The notes under the pieces are model-generated. The model was not told the DNA's origin. It was given only the letters and a program-made list of their open reading frames with translations, and ran no database searches. DNA of 50,710 nucleotides from Elusimicrobia bacterium CG1_02_37_114 (GTDB lineage Bacteria; Elusimicrobiota; Endomicrobiia; CG1-02-37-114), in contig MNXB01000120.1 in NCBI GenBank assembly GCA_001871125.1, positions 1-50,710 on the forward strand. Reading direction: 5' to 3'. How positions within the stretch are numbered: position 1 is the stretch's first letter; every line of letters begins with the position of its first letter. Position numbers and translations under genes: made by a program. Below, one piece after another: positions 1 through 10,211 of the stretch.

Positions 1-138
1 TTATCCGCAGGATTATCTAATTTAAATTTCTTCTCTAAAAAATGTGAAGCGTCCCCGTTTTTTCTATTATACATTAATATTATATTAAATTTCAAGTGGA
101 AAAACAGTAAATAATATGCTAAAATGTATTAATACCCG

Positions 139-342
139 ATGAAACAATCATTAAAAAACACTCTGTTTGATAATAAAAGATTTGAGTTTATGGAAAAAGA
201 AAGGATTGCCAGACTACAGGCATTGTCCATAGATAAAGCTATAAAATCACAAAGAGACTTATTGCTTTTTTGCGAAACTTTTAAGAAAAACTTTATTAAA
301 GACAGTCCTGTGTGTTATAAAATACTTCTAAAGAACAAATGA
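139..342 (+). CDS. small hypothetical protein, possible partner of the downstream nucleotidyltransferase-like gene
   Basis: 67-aa ORF overlapping the next ORF by 4 nt (ATGA), suggesting translational coupling. Confidence 0.5.
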   Translation: MKQSLKNTLFDNKRFEFMEKERIARLQALSIDKAIKSQRDLLLFCETFKKNFIKDSPVCYKILLKNK

Positions 343-890
343 ATCTAATTAACGTTTACAAAAAAGTAATTTCGTTTCTTAACAAAGAAAAATTTGAATA
401 TATTGTTATTGGCGGAATAGCAGTTGGAATAATCGGTGAACCCAAAATGACCGGAGGTATTGATATTGATATAATTTTAAACAAAAGAAATATTTCAGAA
501 TTTTTAGAAAAAGCTAAGAAATTCGGCTTTAAATTTTCAAAAGCAACTTGCATCCAAAGGGCAAAAACATCAGGAATCTTTCAGATCAGTCTGGCTGATT
601 ACCGTATTGATTTTATAATCGCTTCAATTAATTTAGAAAAAGAAGCTATAAAAAGAAAAAAAATCATTGAAGTTCACGAAACACCTTCTAACTTCCCTAC
701 TCCGGAAGATTTGATATTATTGAAAATTATTCCTGGCAGAAAACAGGATGTCGTAGATGCAGAAAAAATTGCCATAAGACATAGAGGTAAACTTGACACA
801 AATTATCTTGAAAACTGGGCGCAGAAACTATCGGATGAATCCGAGGATATGAGAATTTATAACGAATTAAAAAGACTGCTATCATTATAA
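339..890 (+). CDS. nucleotidyltransferase-fold protein (AbiEii/DUF6036-like)
   Basis: YIVIGGIAVGIIGEPKMTGGIDIDIIL resembles a GG..(R)xTxDiDi nucleotidyltransferase core. Confidence 0.65.
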   Translation: MNLINVYKKVISFLNKEKFEYIVIGGIAVGIIGEPKMTGGIDIDIILNKRNISEFLEKAKKFGFKFSKATCIQRAKTSGIFQISLADYRIDFIIASINLEKEAIKRKKIIEVHETPSNFPTPEDLILLKIIPGRKQDVVDAEKIAIRHRGKLDTNYLENWAQKLSDESEDMRIYNELKRLLSL

Positions 891-941
891 CTTGACTTAA
901 ATAAATTCAATTTGCTATACTTTTTATCATGAACCAAGAAA

Positions 942-1049
942 GTCGTCCCGATAAATCGGGACGCTACGGGGATTCCCCAATTTATCCGCAGGATTATCTT
1001 ATTTATTGGGGTTATCAGGAATTAAGGGTTTACCCTTTTATAATTTCCT
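942..1049. repeat. composite palindromic repeat insertion flanked by a 13-bp direct repeat ATGAACCAAGAAA (929-941 and 1050-1062)
   Basis: GTCCCGATAAATCGGGAC hairpin, GGGGATTCCCC, TTTATCCGCAGGATTATCT motif and AAGGGTTTACCCTT; the ndk start sequence is present on both sides. Confidence 0.75.
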
Positions 1050-1577
1050 ATGAACCAAGAAAATAAGAAAAAACAACACACGCTTGTTGTGGTCAAACCC
1101 GATGGTCTTAAAAAATCACTTACGGGTAACATTCTTACAAGACTTTCGGAAACAAAATTACGTATAATAGGCTCTAAGGTTGTGAAAGTTTCCAAGGAAC
1201 TTGCCGAAAGGCACTATGCTCACCTTAAGAATCACCCCTATTTTGACGAAATAATAAAATATCTTCAGGGTGAGCCTTACGGTAAGGAATACCGCAGGGT
1301 ATTAGCTTTCGTATATGAAGGAGAGGGCGCTATTGAAAAAGTAAGACAACTTGCAGGAAAAACAAATCCTGAAGAAGCAGACCCTACTTCTATCCGGGGA
1401 CAGTATGGCAGAATAACCACCAAAGGTACTTATGAAAATGTTATACACTGCTCGGCTAATGAAGAAGAATCTGAAAAAGAAATAAAACTCTGGTTTGAAC
1501 CTGACGAAATAGTAGAAGAAATATTCCCTACAGAAGAAGTTGAAATAAAAGATTCAAAAAAACTTATCTGGAAATAA
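1050..1577 (+). CDS. ndk: nucleoside diphosphate kinase
   Basis: TLVVVKPDGLKKSL, RGQYGRITTKGTYENVIHCSANEEESEKEIKLWF. Confidence 0.93.
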   Translation: MNQENKKKQHTLVVVKPDGLKKSLTGNILTRLSETKLRIIGSKVVKVSKELAERHYAHLKNHPYFDEIIKYLQGEPYGKEYRRVLAFVYEGEGAIEKVRQLAGKTNPEEADPTSIRGQYGRITTKGTYENVIHCSANEEESEKEIKLWFEPDEIVEEIFPTEEVEIKDSKKLIWK

Positions 1578-1580
1578 AAA

Positions 1581-2837
1581 ATGCCTAAGATTTATATTAT
1601 AGACGTAACAAATCGTGATGGAGTACAGACAGCCCGTTTAGGATTGGCAAAACTTGAGAAGACTGTTTTAAATTTTTATTTGAACGAACTGGGCGTCTTC
1701 CAGTCAGAATTCGGTTTTCCCGTAACGAAACACGAAAGAAATTATCTAAATGCTAATTTGGAACTCGCTGATATGGGTGTGCTTTCTCCAATAAGATTAA
1801 GCGGGTGGATACGTGCAACCGTAGATGATGTTGAAACCGCACATGCTAATGTACCCAAACTAAAACATCTGAATATTTCAATATCAACTTCTGACCAGAT
1901 GATAACCTACAAATTCCAGGGTAAACTTGACCATAAAGGCATTATTAAGGAAATGACTGCCGCTTTGGAAAAAGCAAAAAAACTCGGTATAGAAACCGTG
2001 GGCGTCAATGCAGAAGACGCCTCCCGGACAAGAATGGATTATCTTATTGAATTCTCACGGGCAGCGAAAAAAAACGGGGCTGACCGTATAAGATACTGCG
2101 ATACGCTCGGCTACGATGACCCGCAGACTATTTACGAAAGGGTAAAAAAACTTGCAGAAGAGGTTAAAATTCCAATAGAACTACACTGTCACAATGACTT
2201 GGGAATGGCTGTCGCATGCTCGGTAATGGGAGCCAAAGGTGTGCTAGACGCTGGTTTTGATGCATACATAAATACAACAGTAAACGGCATCGGAGAGAGA
2301 TGCGGGAATGCTGACCTGGCAGGTGTAATTCTTGCTGTTAAAAAATCAAGCGGATTTTCCGCCAAAGGCGGATCCGCCTCCGGCGGAAAATATGTACTTG
2401 ACGAAAGAATTGATTTATCAAAAGCATGGAAAATAGCAAAATATGCGTCTTATGCTTTCGGTGTACCAATACATCTAAACCAGCCGGGAGTAGGAGCAAA
2501 TGCCTTCGCTCATGAATCGGGTATTCATGCTGACGGTGCACTCAAAGACTGGCGAAACTACGAACTCTACCATTATGAAGAACTTGGCAGGGGTGAACCT
2601 GAAATAATTGAAACAGGCAGGCAGATTGTTGCGGGTGAATATTCCGGGATTAAAGGTTTCAGAAATGTCGCGGGGAAATTAGAAATAGAATTCAAGTCTG
2701 ATGAAGAAGCAACAAAAGTACTTGATTTAGCGCGGTATGCAAACGTCCATACACAAAAACCTCTCACCGATGATGAACTGAAGTTTATTGCCAAATATCC
2801 TGACCAGGCAAAAAAAATTATAACCGTCACCCCTTAA
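1581..2837 (+). CDS. homocitrate synthase / 2-isopropylmalate synthase family protein
   Basis: DVTNRDGVQTAR, ELHCHNDLGMAVA, NTTVNGIGERCGNADL, ESGIHADG. Confidence 0.9.
   Translation: MPKIYIIDVTNRDGVQTARLGLAKLEKTVLNFYLNELGVFQSEFGFPVTKHERNYLNANLELADMGVLSPIRLSGWIRATVDDVETAHANVPKLKHLNISISTSDQMITYKFQGKLDHKGIIKEMTAALEKAKKLGIETVGVNAEDASRTRMDYLIEFSRAAKKNGADRIRYCDTLGYDDPQTIYERVKKLAEEVKIPIELHCHNDLGMAVACSVMGAKGVLDAGFDAYINTTVNGIGERCGNADLAGVILAVKKSSGFSAKGGSASGGKYVLDERIDLSKAWKIAKYASYAFGVPIHLNQPGVGANAFAHESGIHADGALKDWRNYELYHYEELGRGEPEIIETGRQIVAGEYSGIKGFRNVAGKLEIEFKSDEEATKVLDLARYANVHTQKPLTDDELKFIAKYPDQAKKIITVTP
2355..2390. repeat. 36-bp near-perfect palindrome inside a CDS (in frame)
   Basis: TTTTCCGCCAAAGGCGGATCCGCCTCCGGCGGAAAA; arms differ at 2 of 18 positions. 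Confidence 0.9.
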
Positions 2838-4680
2838 TTTTATTATATTCATCCCACATTTCTTCGGGAAGATTTTCTCCGAATTTTTCAAGAAAGTTTT
2901 TCACGTCTGTTAACTCCGCTCCCCAATCTTTAATGTCCACCTCAAACAATTTTTCCAGTTTTTCTTTTGGGATATCCAGCCCGTCAAGATATAAGTCCTT
3001 CAATTGCGGGATAAACCCCAGAGGTGTTTCCTTCGCCCCGATTTTATCGGGCTCATTTACCCTGTCAACTATCCATTTCAGCACTCTTATGTTTTCTCCA
3101 AACCCTGGCCAGATAAATTCTCCATCGTCATCTACCCTGAACCAGTTAACAGAAAATATTTTCGGGGGGTTTGCCATTTTCCTGCCCATATTAAGCCAGT
3201 GAGAGAAATAATTTCCCATATTATAACCACAGAAAGGAAGCATTGCCATCGGGTCTCTTCTCAGAACACCTTCTTTGTGGACAGCTGCCGATGTTGTCTC
3301 TGAACCCATTCTTACACCTGAAAATACACCGTTCTGCCAGTTAAAAGATTCCACCACAAGGGGTATAAGATGTGTCCTCCTTCCGCCAAAAATTATTGCA
3401 GAGATAGGCACACCTTTGGGATTGTCAAATTCTTTGGAAAGTGTAGGACAATCGTATATGGAAACTGTAAATCTGGAATTGGGGTGTGCCGCCTTATTAC
3501 CCGGAGTCCATTTTTTACCCTGCCAGTCAACTAAATTTGCCGGCACAGGACCGTCAAGCCCCTCCCACCAGGGTTCATTTGTATCTATATTTAATGCAGT
3601 GTTCGTAAAGAGTGTCGGATAAAATTTTTCACCTTTCAGGGTTTTTATCATATTTGGATTAGTATTCATAGATGTTCCTGGTGCCACTCCGAAAAGACCC
3701 GCTTCAGGATTGATTGCCCACAGCCGACCATCGGGACCAATATTCATCCATGCAATATCATCACCTAAAGTCCATACTTTATAACCAGGCAGTGGTGACT
3801 CTAACATTGCAAGGTTTGTCTTGCCGCAGGCACTGGGCAGAGCAGCAGCGACATAGGTAATATTTCCCTGCGGGTCTTCTATTCCTATAATCACCATATG
3901 TTCTGCAAGCCACCCTTCTTTCAAACCTAACCAGGAAGCAATTCTCAACGAAAAACATTTCTTACCCAACAAAGCATTTCCGCCGTAACCTGAACCGATA
4001 CTCCATACCAGATGCTCGTCGGGAAAATGCATAATAAACCGCTTGTTCGGGTCAAAATCGCCTACTGAATGAAATCCTTTTACAAAATTATCGCTGTCAC
4101 CAACAGTAGGCACTCTGGAAGTGCCAACAGTAGGCACTCTGGAAGTGCCAACAGTAGGCACTCTGGAAGTGCCAATTTTTTCAAGCACTGACCTGCTCAT
4201 CCGTGTCATTATCCGCATACTCACGACGACATAGGATACATCGGTAATCTGGATACATGCTTTTGAATAAGGTGAATCGGGATGTCCCATCATATAAGGA
4301 ATGACATACATGGTTTTTCCGCGCATACAGCCGTCGGATAACTTCGTAAGTTTCTGTTTCGCTTCAACGGGGTCCATCCAGTTATTATTTGGTCCTGCGG
4401 TTTCTTTACCTGGATGGCAGACATAAGTTAAATGTTCTGTCCTGGCGACATCTGTAGGATGGCTTCTGTGCAAAAATGCATCGGGCCAGTTTTTATGGTT
4501 CAATTGATGGAATACCTGCTCCGCACCGATTTTCTCTCTATATATACCTATTTCTAAAATCCTGCGTGCTTCCTCTTCAGAACCATCGCACCAATAAATT
4601 CTATCCGGTTTCGTAAGTTTTGCCTGTTCTTCCACCCATCGTTCAACTGCTGTAGTCATATTAATCCTTTCAATTCCCAA
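2827..4680 (-). CDS. pckG: phosphoenolpyruvate carboxykinase (GTP)
   Basis: YVAAALPSACGKTNLAML P-loop, FGGRRTHLIPLVVESFNW, MGSETTSAA. Confidence 0.95.
   Translation of the reverse strand: MGIERINMTTAVERWVEEQAKLTKPDRIYWCDGSEEEARRILEIGIYREKIGAEQVFHQLNHKNWPDAFLHRSHPTDVARTEHLTYVCHPGKETAGPNNNWMDPVEAKQKLTKLSDGCMRGKTMYVIPYMMGHPDSPYSKACIQITDVSYVVVSMRIMTRMSRSVLEKIGTSRVPTVGTSRVPTVGTSRVPTVGDSDNFVKGFHSVGDFDPNKRFIMHFPDEHLVWSIGSGYGGNALLGKKCFSLRIASWLGLKEGWLAEHMVIIGIEDPQGNITYVAAALPSACGKTNLAMLESPLPGYKVWTLGDDIAWMNIGPDGRLWAINPEAGLFGVAPGTSMNTNPNMIKTLKGEKFYPTLFTNTALNIDTNEPWWEGLDGPVPANLVDWQGKKWTPGNKAAHPNSRFTVSIYDCPTLSKEFDNPKGVPISAIIFGGRRTHLIPLVVESFNWQNGVFSGVRMGSETTSAAVHKEGVLRRDPMAMLPFCGYNMGNYFSHWLNMGRKMANPPKIFSVNWFRVDDDGEFIWPGFGENIRVLKWIVDRVNEPDKIGAKETPLGFIPQLKDLYLDGLDIPKEKLEKLFEVDIKDWGAELTDVKNFLEKFGENLPEEMWDEYNKIKG
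4100..4171. repeat. 24-bp x 3 perfect tandem repeat inside pckG, encoding GTSRVPTV repeats
   Basis: three copies of ccaacagtaggcactctggaagtg; each unit contains GGCACT-CTGGA-AGTGCC. Confidence 0.95.
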
Positions 4681-4741
4681 AAATCTTGTTTATTATTCTA
4701 TATAATCTGAAAGGTAAAATCAATAGAGTTCCTGAAAATTA

Positions 4742-6472
4742 TTATTCCAGGTATTCTCGCAGGGTTTTGCTCCTGGTGGGATGGCGCAGTTTGCGGATTA
4801 CTTTTGCTTCTATCTGACGGACTCTTTCCCTTGTAATACCAAAAATCTTACCCACTTCCTCCAATGTTCGGGGATAGCCGTCCTCCAATCCATATCTATT
4901 TGAAAGTATGCTTGCTTCCCGCGAAGTTAGTTCAGATAGTATCTTTTTGAGCTCCTCTCCACGCAAGTGTTCATACACCCTGCGTATTGGATACGGCCCT
5001 TTTTTGTCTTCTACAAAATCCTGTAAAGACGACTCTTCATCTTCTCCAATAGGTGTAGCAAGTGAAAGCGGCTCCTGCATCATACGAAGGATATGTCTAA
5101 TCTTACGTGCTGAAACTTTTAAACTCCTGGAGTATTCCTCAATGGTGGGAATGCGGTTGTGGTTGTGTCTGTATTTCTTTGAAAGTTTAGATATTTTTGA
5201 CATCAGTTCCTTCATGTGGACCGGGATACGTATGGTCCGGGACTGGTCAGCGATAGCACGATTTATTGACTGTCTTATCCACCACGTTGCATATGTGGAG
5301 AATTTAAATCCGCGTTTATATTCAAATTTCTCAACTGCCTTGATAAGACCCAGACTACCTTCCTGTATCAAATCTGCCAATTCCAAACTGCCGGGGACAA
5401 TATGTTTTTTTGCTATTGAGACGACTAATCTTAAATTAGCCTTTATAAGTTTAAGTTTATCTTCAAGTATGACCCGTTCCAGAGTATGTATTTTTTCATA
5501 TATTTCCATTAAATCCCGGCGACTTACCGGCAGGGACTTATCAAACCTATAAAGTTTTTTCAGGACATTCTGTAAATTCACAATCATTGATTCAATTCCT
5601 GTTAAAGTGTATCCGGTAAGACGTTTAAAGGTTCCGGGTAAAATTTTACGTTCGCTTGCCTGTTTGTAGGTCTTAATGATATCGGCATGCGGCATCTTAA
5701 ACCGTTTTTCGTAGCGGTGAATTTCCAGTTCACACTCATGTATCCTCTGGGCCAATGTTTTTATCTTATTTGTCAGCCGTTTAACTTTATCCAGATTCAA
5801 ATTTAATTCAACAATCATAGACACAATTTGTTGTCGGTATTTGGCAATCGTATTCTGTATACTCAGTCGTTTTTTCTCTGTCATTCCTTTTTTTTCCTTC
5901 AATTGCAGTTCCGACTTTGATATTTTCTTTTCAACCGAACCTATCGTACGGACTGTCCATTTAACTTTCGCTCGCATACGATTGAGTTGTTTCTTGGACT
6001 TTTTGCCTCTCGGCATAAGTTCCTTCGGTGTCATTTCATTCTGGGTTAATAATGTTTCCCAATTGCGTATTTCTTTTAACGTTATTGAACAACCTAAAAC
6101 AATTAACTGCAACGTCCTCTCGTTTTCCCTGATATTGCGGGCTAATACCAGTTCATTTTCCTGATTTAATAATGGTTCTTTACCCATTTCTGTCAAATAT
6201 AGCTGGACGGCATTTACAAGTTCTTCTTCCCGACCAACAGGATATTCTGTTTCTCCGGCTGAAGGAGCGGCTTTTCCGGTTAAATCTTTTACATGAGACC
6301 TGTCAACAACATGGATACTTAAATCCTCCAGTGTAACAAAGAAATTGTCTAATTCTTCCGGAGAAACGGAGACTTCGGGCAAAAAACGGTTAATATCATC
6401 GTATGTAAGATACCCCTGTTCTTTACCATATTCAATTAAATCTCTAAAAATATTATCCATTTCCTTGCTCAT
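4742..6472 (-). CDS. rpoD: RNA polymerase primary sigma factor (sigma-70)
   Basis: [97 protein letters not shown]. The ORF extension to 6529 runs through a hairpin, so MSKEMDN is the likelier start. Confidence 0.95.
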   Translation of the reverse strand: MSKEMDNIFRDLIEYGKEQGYLTYDDINRFLPEVSVSPEELDNFFVTLEDLSIHVVDRSHVKDLTGKAAPSAGETEYPVGREEELVNAVQLYLTEMGKEPLLNQENELVLARNIRENERTLQLIVLGCSITLKEIRNWETLLTQNEMTPKELMPRGKKSKKQLNRMRAKVKWTVRTIGSVEKKISKSELQLKEKKGMTEKKRLSIQNTIAKYRQQIVSMIVELNLNLDKVKRLTNKIKTLAQRIHECELEIHRYEKRFKMPHADIIKTYKQASERKILPGTFKRLTGYTLTGIESMIVNLQNVLKKLYRFDKSLPVSRRDLMEIYEKIHTLERVILEDKLKLIKANLRLVVSIAKKHIVPGSLELADLIQEGSLGLIKAVEKFEYKRGFKFSTYATWWIRQSINRAIADQSRTIRIPVHMKELMSKISKLSKKYRHNHNRIPTIEEYSRSLKVSARKIRHILRMMQEPLSLATPIGEDEESSLQDFVEDKKGPYPIRRVYEHLRGEELKKILSELTSREASILSNRYGLEDGYPRTLEEVGKIFGITRERVRQIEAKVIRKLRHPTRSKTLREYLE

Positions 6473-6498
6473 ATATATAATCTCCTTCGCCTTGCGAA

Positions 6499-6540
6499 CC
6501 CCCGTGTCAGTTTTGTTCCTACGGAACAAAACTATGGGGG
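6499..6540. repeat. hairpin between dnaG and rpoD
   Basis: CCCCC...GTTTTGTTCC-TAC-GGAACAAAAC...GGGGG inverted repeat. Confidence 0.8.
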
Positions 6541-6551
6541 CAATGTCTTTA

Positions 6552-8288
6552 TCAGTTAACCGCTGTCCCTTTTAAAAGTTTTTTTAACTCTTCAAATTCC
6601 CTGATTTTTTCAGGATTTCTTTCCAGCCTGCCTTCGAGCATAGGTATAATCTCAAGTTCCAGCTTTTTTCTTTTTTCTTCCTGCCGTCGTAATTTCAGGT
6701 CCCTCATTAATTTTTCGAAAATTTCTTCAAATGAAGTGCATTTCCTCTGCTCAAAGCTAAGCTGTATAAGCCAGTCAGCTATGTCTTTGTCAAGATTATC
6801 AATTATGCTCACAAGTTCGCCTCCCTTTATTAATTGTTTAATTACAGGGAAACTGTGAATGCATCTTTCGTCGGAAAAAAGATTAACAGAAACCTTCTCG
6901 CATAATTTGGGTTCCTGCAGGCATAACCATATTATTTCTTCTTCTATGCTTCTGAGTTTAACGGACATATTGTCAAGGGGGGATTCGTCTGCATCAATCT
7001 TTTTAAAGCCGTATGCTCTTCGCATTTCGCTGACAATTATTTCTTCTCTGATGTTAGTCCTGGACGACAGGAATTTTATCATCTCGTGCTTGATTATGGG
7101 ATTGCGTATTTTTATTATTGTCTCAAGAACGTTCCTCACAACCTTACTTTTCTCTTCCGGTTTATTGATATCGTGCTGGCTGAGAGACATCATCGTTTTA
7201 AATTCAACAGGGTTAACTCCCGAATCAACTAATTCCATGAATTTATCCTTGCCATGCTTCAGGACAAATTCATCGGGGTCAACCTCTTCCGGTAAGGAAA
7301 CTATTCTGGAATTCATATCGGAATCAAAACATAAATCACCTGAACGTATTGCAGCCTGTTGTCCTGCCCTATCCGAATCAAACACCAGCACTAATGTCTC
7401 AACAAATCTTTTTAACTGCCTTAAATGTTCCTGAGTCAATGCTGTCCCGAGTGGTGCGACGGCATTTTCAATACCGTTCTGGTGAAGCATTATTACATCA
7501 AAATAACCTTCAAGAATTATTGCTTCCCCGGATTTATTCAAACTGTGCCTTGCCTGGTATAAACCATAAAGCGACTTTGACTTGTTATAGGCAACCGTAT
7601 CGGGAGTATTGAGATATATCGGTTCTTTCTTACTATCAAGTGCACGGCCCCCGAATGCTATTACGTCTCCCTGTAAATTAAATACCGGAAAAACAACCCT
7701 TCCTCGAAGATTATCGTAGAGGGTCCTGTTTTTTTCAGAGACACCCACTAACCCTGACTTTATTATTAAATTAGGGTCGTATTTTTTCTTTGCCGATTCA
7801 AATAATTTGTTACTCTCAGGTGCATAACCTATAACAAATTTTTCTATAGAATCCTTATTTACTCCGCGGGTTTTTAAATATTCCCTCGCTATCTTCCCGT
7901 CCTTTGATTCTACAAGGTACTTGTGATAGAATACAGAGGCGTGGTTGAGTATATCAAGCAGGACTTTCCGCTCCCCTGAAACCTCTGCGTCTGTTTCCTT
8001 AACGTCTATACCTAACTTTTTTGCAAGTTTCTTTATGGCCTCCGGATAGGGGATATTTTCAATCTGCATGACAAACTTAAATATGTCACCGCCACTTTTA
8101 CACCCGAAACAGTAAAACATATTTTTCTGCGGACTTACATAAAACGACGGCGACTTTTCAGAATGGAACGGGCATAAGGCGGTGAAATTCTTACCCACCT
8201 TTTTCAAGTTTGGTAAATATTCACTCACCACGCTGACAATATCAAGTTTCTCACGTATGTGTTCTATGGTCTCTTTAGCGATTGACAT
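6552..8288 (-). CDS. dnaG: DNA primase
   Basis: [25 protein letters not shown] zinc finger, [38 protein letters not shown]. Confidence 0.95.
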   Translation of the reverse strand: MSIAKETIEHIREKLDIVSVVSEYLPNLKKVGKNFTALCPFHSEKSPSFYVSPQKNMFYCFGCKSGGDIFKFVMQIENIPYPEAIKKLAKKLGIDVKETDAEVSGERKVLLDILNHASVFYHKYLVESKDGKIAREYLKTRGVNKDSIEKFVIGYAPESNKLFESAKKKYDPNLIIKSGLVGVSEKNRTLYDNLRGRVVFPVFNLQGDVIAFGGRALDSKKEPIYLNTPDTVAYNKSKSLYGLYQARHSLNKSGEAIILEGYFDVIMLHQNGIENAVAPLGTALTQEHLRQLKRFVETLVLVFDSDRAGQQAAIRSGDLCFDSDMNSRIVSLPEEVDPDEFVLKHGKDKFMELVDSGVNPVEFKTMMSLSQHDINKPEEKSKVVRNVLETIIKIRNPIIKHEMIKFLSSRTNIREEIIVSEMRRAYGFKKIDADESPLDNMSVKLRSIEEEIIWLCLQEPKLCEKVSVNLFSDERCIHSFPVIKQLIKGGELVSIIDNLDKDIADWLIQLSFEQRKCTSFEEIFEKLMRDLKLRRQEEKRKKLELEIIPMLEGRLERNPEKIREFEELKKLLKGTAVN

Positions 8289-9244
8289 TTTCTTTTTATT
8301 CTTTTAAATCCCGAACACTCTATCATTTTTAACTTACCGAATTTCTTTTCTACTTCATCCAGTAATAGATTTATACCGAGCGTATCGGACGGGATATGCC
8401 CGGCAATAACTACATTCAGATGATGCTTTTCCGCGCTTTTATAATGTTCTTCCGACATATGCATGCCGACAATTGTCCCTACTCCCGATATAGAAAGTTT
8501 CTCAAGTGCCTCAAGACTGCCTTCTGTCCCGCCTGTCATATCAACAAAAATCCTGCCTGTGCGTCTTTCTTTACTGCCCGTAAATATAACCGGTCCGCGC
8601 GAAGTTTTGATTGCCTCTCTGTATTCGGCAATGTCTTCTAATATATCCAATACCTTGCCGACAGTCTGTGGTTTTTGTTTATCAAAAAGTTTTTGTAAAT
8701 AATCAGTCACATAGTTATCCCCGGGAGTATGAGCTGACATAAAAGGTACTTTCAGCAATCTTGCTGCATCTACTGCCCGGGTATGGTTCTGTGGTAAAAC
8801 TTTTCTTGAAACCTCTTTGATTCTTGGTTCGGTTATGGCTTCCGCAATGTTTATCGGCACACCGAACCGGCTAAGAATATCTGACTGCATACCCATTACT
8901 TCATAGAACGTAGCGTACGCTCGCCCCTCGGGATGATGTGTAAGCGCTAAATCAATCTTTTGACCCTTACTGCGCAGGGAATCCACCAGTAATAACTCCG
9001 GTGTTTCAATATCAATACCGACAATTACTGAGATAATCTCCTCTTCCCCCGTGCCATAAAGTATACGTGAATCCGGATAGGGATTTTCAAGTTTTACCAG
9101 GTCGTATTTTTCTTTTTCTTCTTTATTGAGTTTGTCATATTTTTCTTTTTCTAATTTTAATGTTCTCTGGACAGACTCTTTCCCCCTGGGGTCTTTCTCA
9201 ATACCTTTCTCAATAATAAACTTATGAAGCTGTTTCAGATTCAA
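8264..9244 (-). CDS. NIF3-like conserved protein
   Basis: LTHHPEGRAYATFYEV, MSAHTPGDNYVTDYL, VVIAGHIPSDTLGINLLLDEV; lies in the rpsU-dnaG-rpoD cluster. Confidence 0.6.
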   Translation of the reverse strand: MNLKQLHKFIIEKGIEKDPRGKESVQRTLKLEKEKYDKLNKEEKEKYDLVKLENPYPDSRILYGTGEEEIISVIVGIDIETPELLLVDSLRSKGQKIDLALTHHPEGRAYATFYEVMGMQSDILSRFGVPINIAEAITEPRIKEVSRKVLPQNHTRAVDAARLLKVPFMSAHTPGDNYVTDYLQKLFDKQKPQTVGKVLDILEDIAEYREAIKTSRGPVIFTGSKERRTGRIFVDMTGGTEGSLEALEKLSISGVGTIVGMHMSEEHYKSAEKHHLNVVIAGHIPSDTLGINLLLDEVEKKFGKLKMIECSGFKRIKRKCQSLKRP

Positions 9245-9261
9245 TTGTCGTCCCTCCCGGA

Positions 9262-9543
9262 TTAGTGATTATACGAGTTTCTGCTTCTACTGCTACCCTG
9301 TCTGCTCCTGCTGGTACCGCCACCGCTCCTGATGCCCCTGCTGATTCTGTTGTTCCTGATGTTCCTGCCTCTTTTTCTCAATCGCCGCAATTCCTGTAGT
9401 CTCTCTTTACGCACAACACTCGGTGGCTTGTAGAATTCGCGCCTTCTTATCTCCTGTAATAGACCATCCCTTTCACATTCGCGTTTGAATCTACGGAGCG
9501 CATCATTAATTGATTCGCCGTCTCGCACTCTTATTTTGACCAT
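9262..9543 (-). CDS. rpsU: 30S ribosomal protein S21 with long Arg/Ser/Gly-rich C-terminal tail
   Basis: [46 protein letters not shown]. Confidence 0.92.
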   Translation of the reverse strand: MVKIRVRDGESINDALRRFKRECERDGLLQEIRRREFYKPPSVVRKERLQELRRLRKRGRNIRNNRISRGIRSGGGTSRSRQGSSRSRNSYNH

Positions 9544-9594
9544 GTTTTTATAAACACCGCCTTTCTATATATAAAATTATTTTCTCAAGAAATC

Positions 9595-9642
9595 GTCCAG
9601 TTAAAACTGGACGCTACTGTAGCGTCCATCTTCAGATGGACG
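9595..9642. repeat. modular three-hairpin palindromic element
   Basis: GTCCAGTTAAAACTGGAC + hub GGACGCTACTGTAGCGTCC + GTCCATCTTCAGATGGAC sharing arms. Confidence 0.85.
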
Positions 9643-9661
9643 AGATATTTATAATTTCCTA

Positions 9662-9740
9662 TACTTCAAGTAAAATCCTGAAGGATTAATTCCAGGGATT
9701 CCCCGATTTATCCGCAGGATTATCTTATTTATCGGGGACG
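9662..9740. repeat. composite dispersed repeat (ttcaagtaaaatcctgaaggattaattccagggatt + tttatccgcaggattatct)
   Basis: first part is also present at about 44271-44308; second part at 1-18, 979-998 and 10616-10631, and as the reverse-complement array at 48275-48356. Confidence 0.8.
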
Positions 9741-9767
9741 GATTGTTCTATAATTTCTTATAGAAAT

Positions 9768-10118
9768 TTATCCCGGTGGCCAGGAAAGTTTTCTGCCACC
9801 GATTAGATGAAAATGCAAATGTGCTACTGCCTGACCTGCATCAGGACCTGTATTTGCAACTATACGAAAGCCGCTCTGTGCAATAGACTCATCCTCAGCA
9901 ATCTTTTGCGAAATACGATGTATTTTCCCGATAATTTTCTCATCAGTTTCTATCAGTTCTTTAATAGAGGGGATATGTGTTTTGGGTATCAAAATTATAT
10001 GCACCGGTGCCTTTGGGTCAATATCCCTGAAAGCAATTATATCCTCATCCTCATAAACAATCTTTGACGGTATTTTATGCCGGGCAATCTTACAAAAAAT
10101 GCAGTCCTTATCAGCCAT
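9768..10118 (-). CDS. HIT family protein (histidine triad)
   Basis: CIFCKIARHKIPSKIVYEDEDIIAFRDIDPKAPVHIILIPK, GQAVAHLHFHLIGGR. Confidence 0.93.
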   Translation of the reverse strand: MADKDCIFCKIARHKIPSKIVYEDEDIIAFRDIDPKAPVHIILIPKTHIPSIKELIETDEKIIGKIHRISQKIAEDESIAQSGFRIVANTGPDAGQAVAHLHFHLIGGRKLSWPPG

Positions 10119-10148
10119 AACTAAACCTTCCTAAGCATATATCAAATA

Positions 10149-10177
10149 TATATAACTGAAAAATCAACTGTTGTCAA
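10149..10177 (-). promoter_or_regulatory. sigma70-type promoter for the HIT gene
   Basis: minus strand TTGACA - 17 bp - TATATA upstream of the 10118 start. Confidence 0.6.
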
Positions 10178-10211
10178 GGGTTTTTTAAAACTTGGTCGTA
10201 GACCTACTCGG

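Noticed and set aside
2933-3622. Plus-strand ORFs antisense to pckG
   Set aside because: They lie opposite a strongly supported conserved gene and show no motifs; same reasoning for other antisense ORFs in rpoD, dnaG, ftsH, rpsA and the glycosidase genes.
6473-6529. N-terminal extension of RpoD ([19 protein letters not shown])
   Set aside because: The extension is read from an intergenic hairpin; the internal Met at 6472 is the more plausible start.
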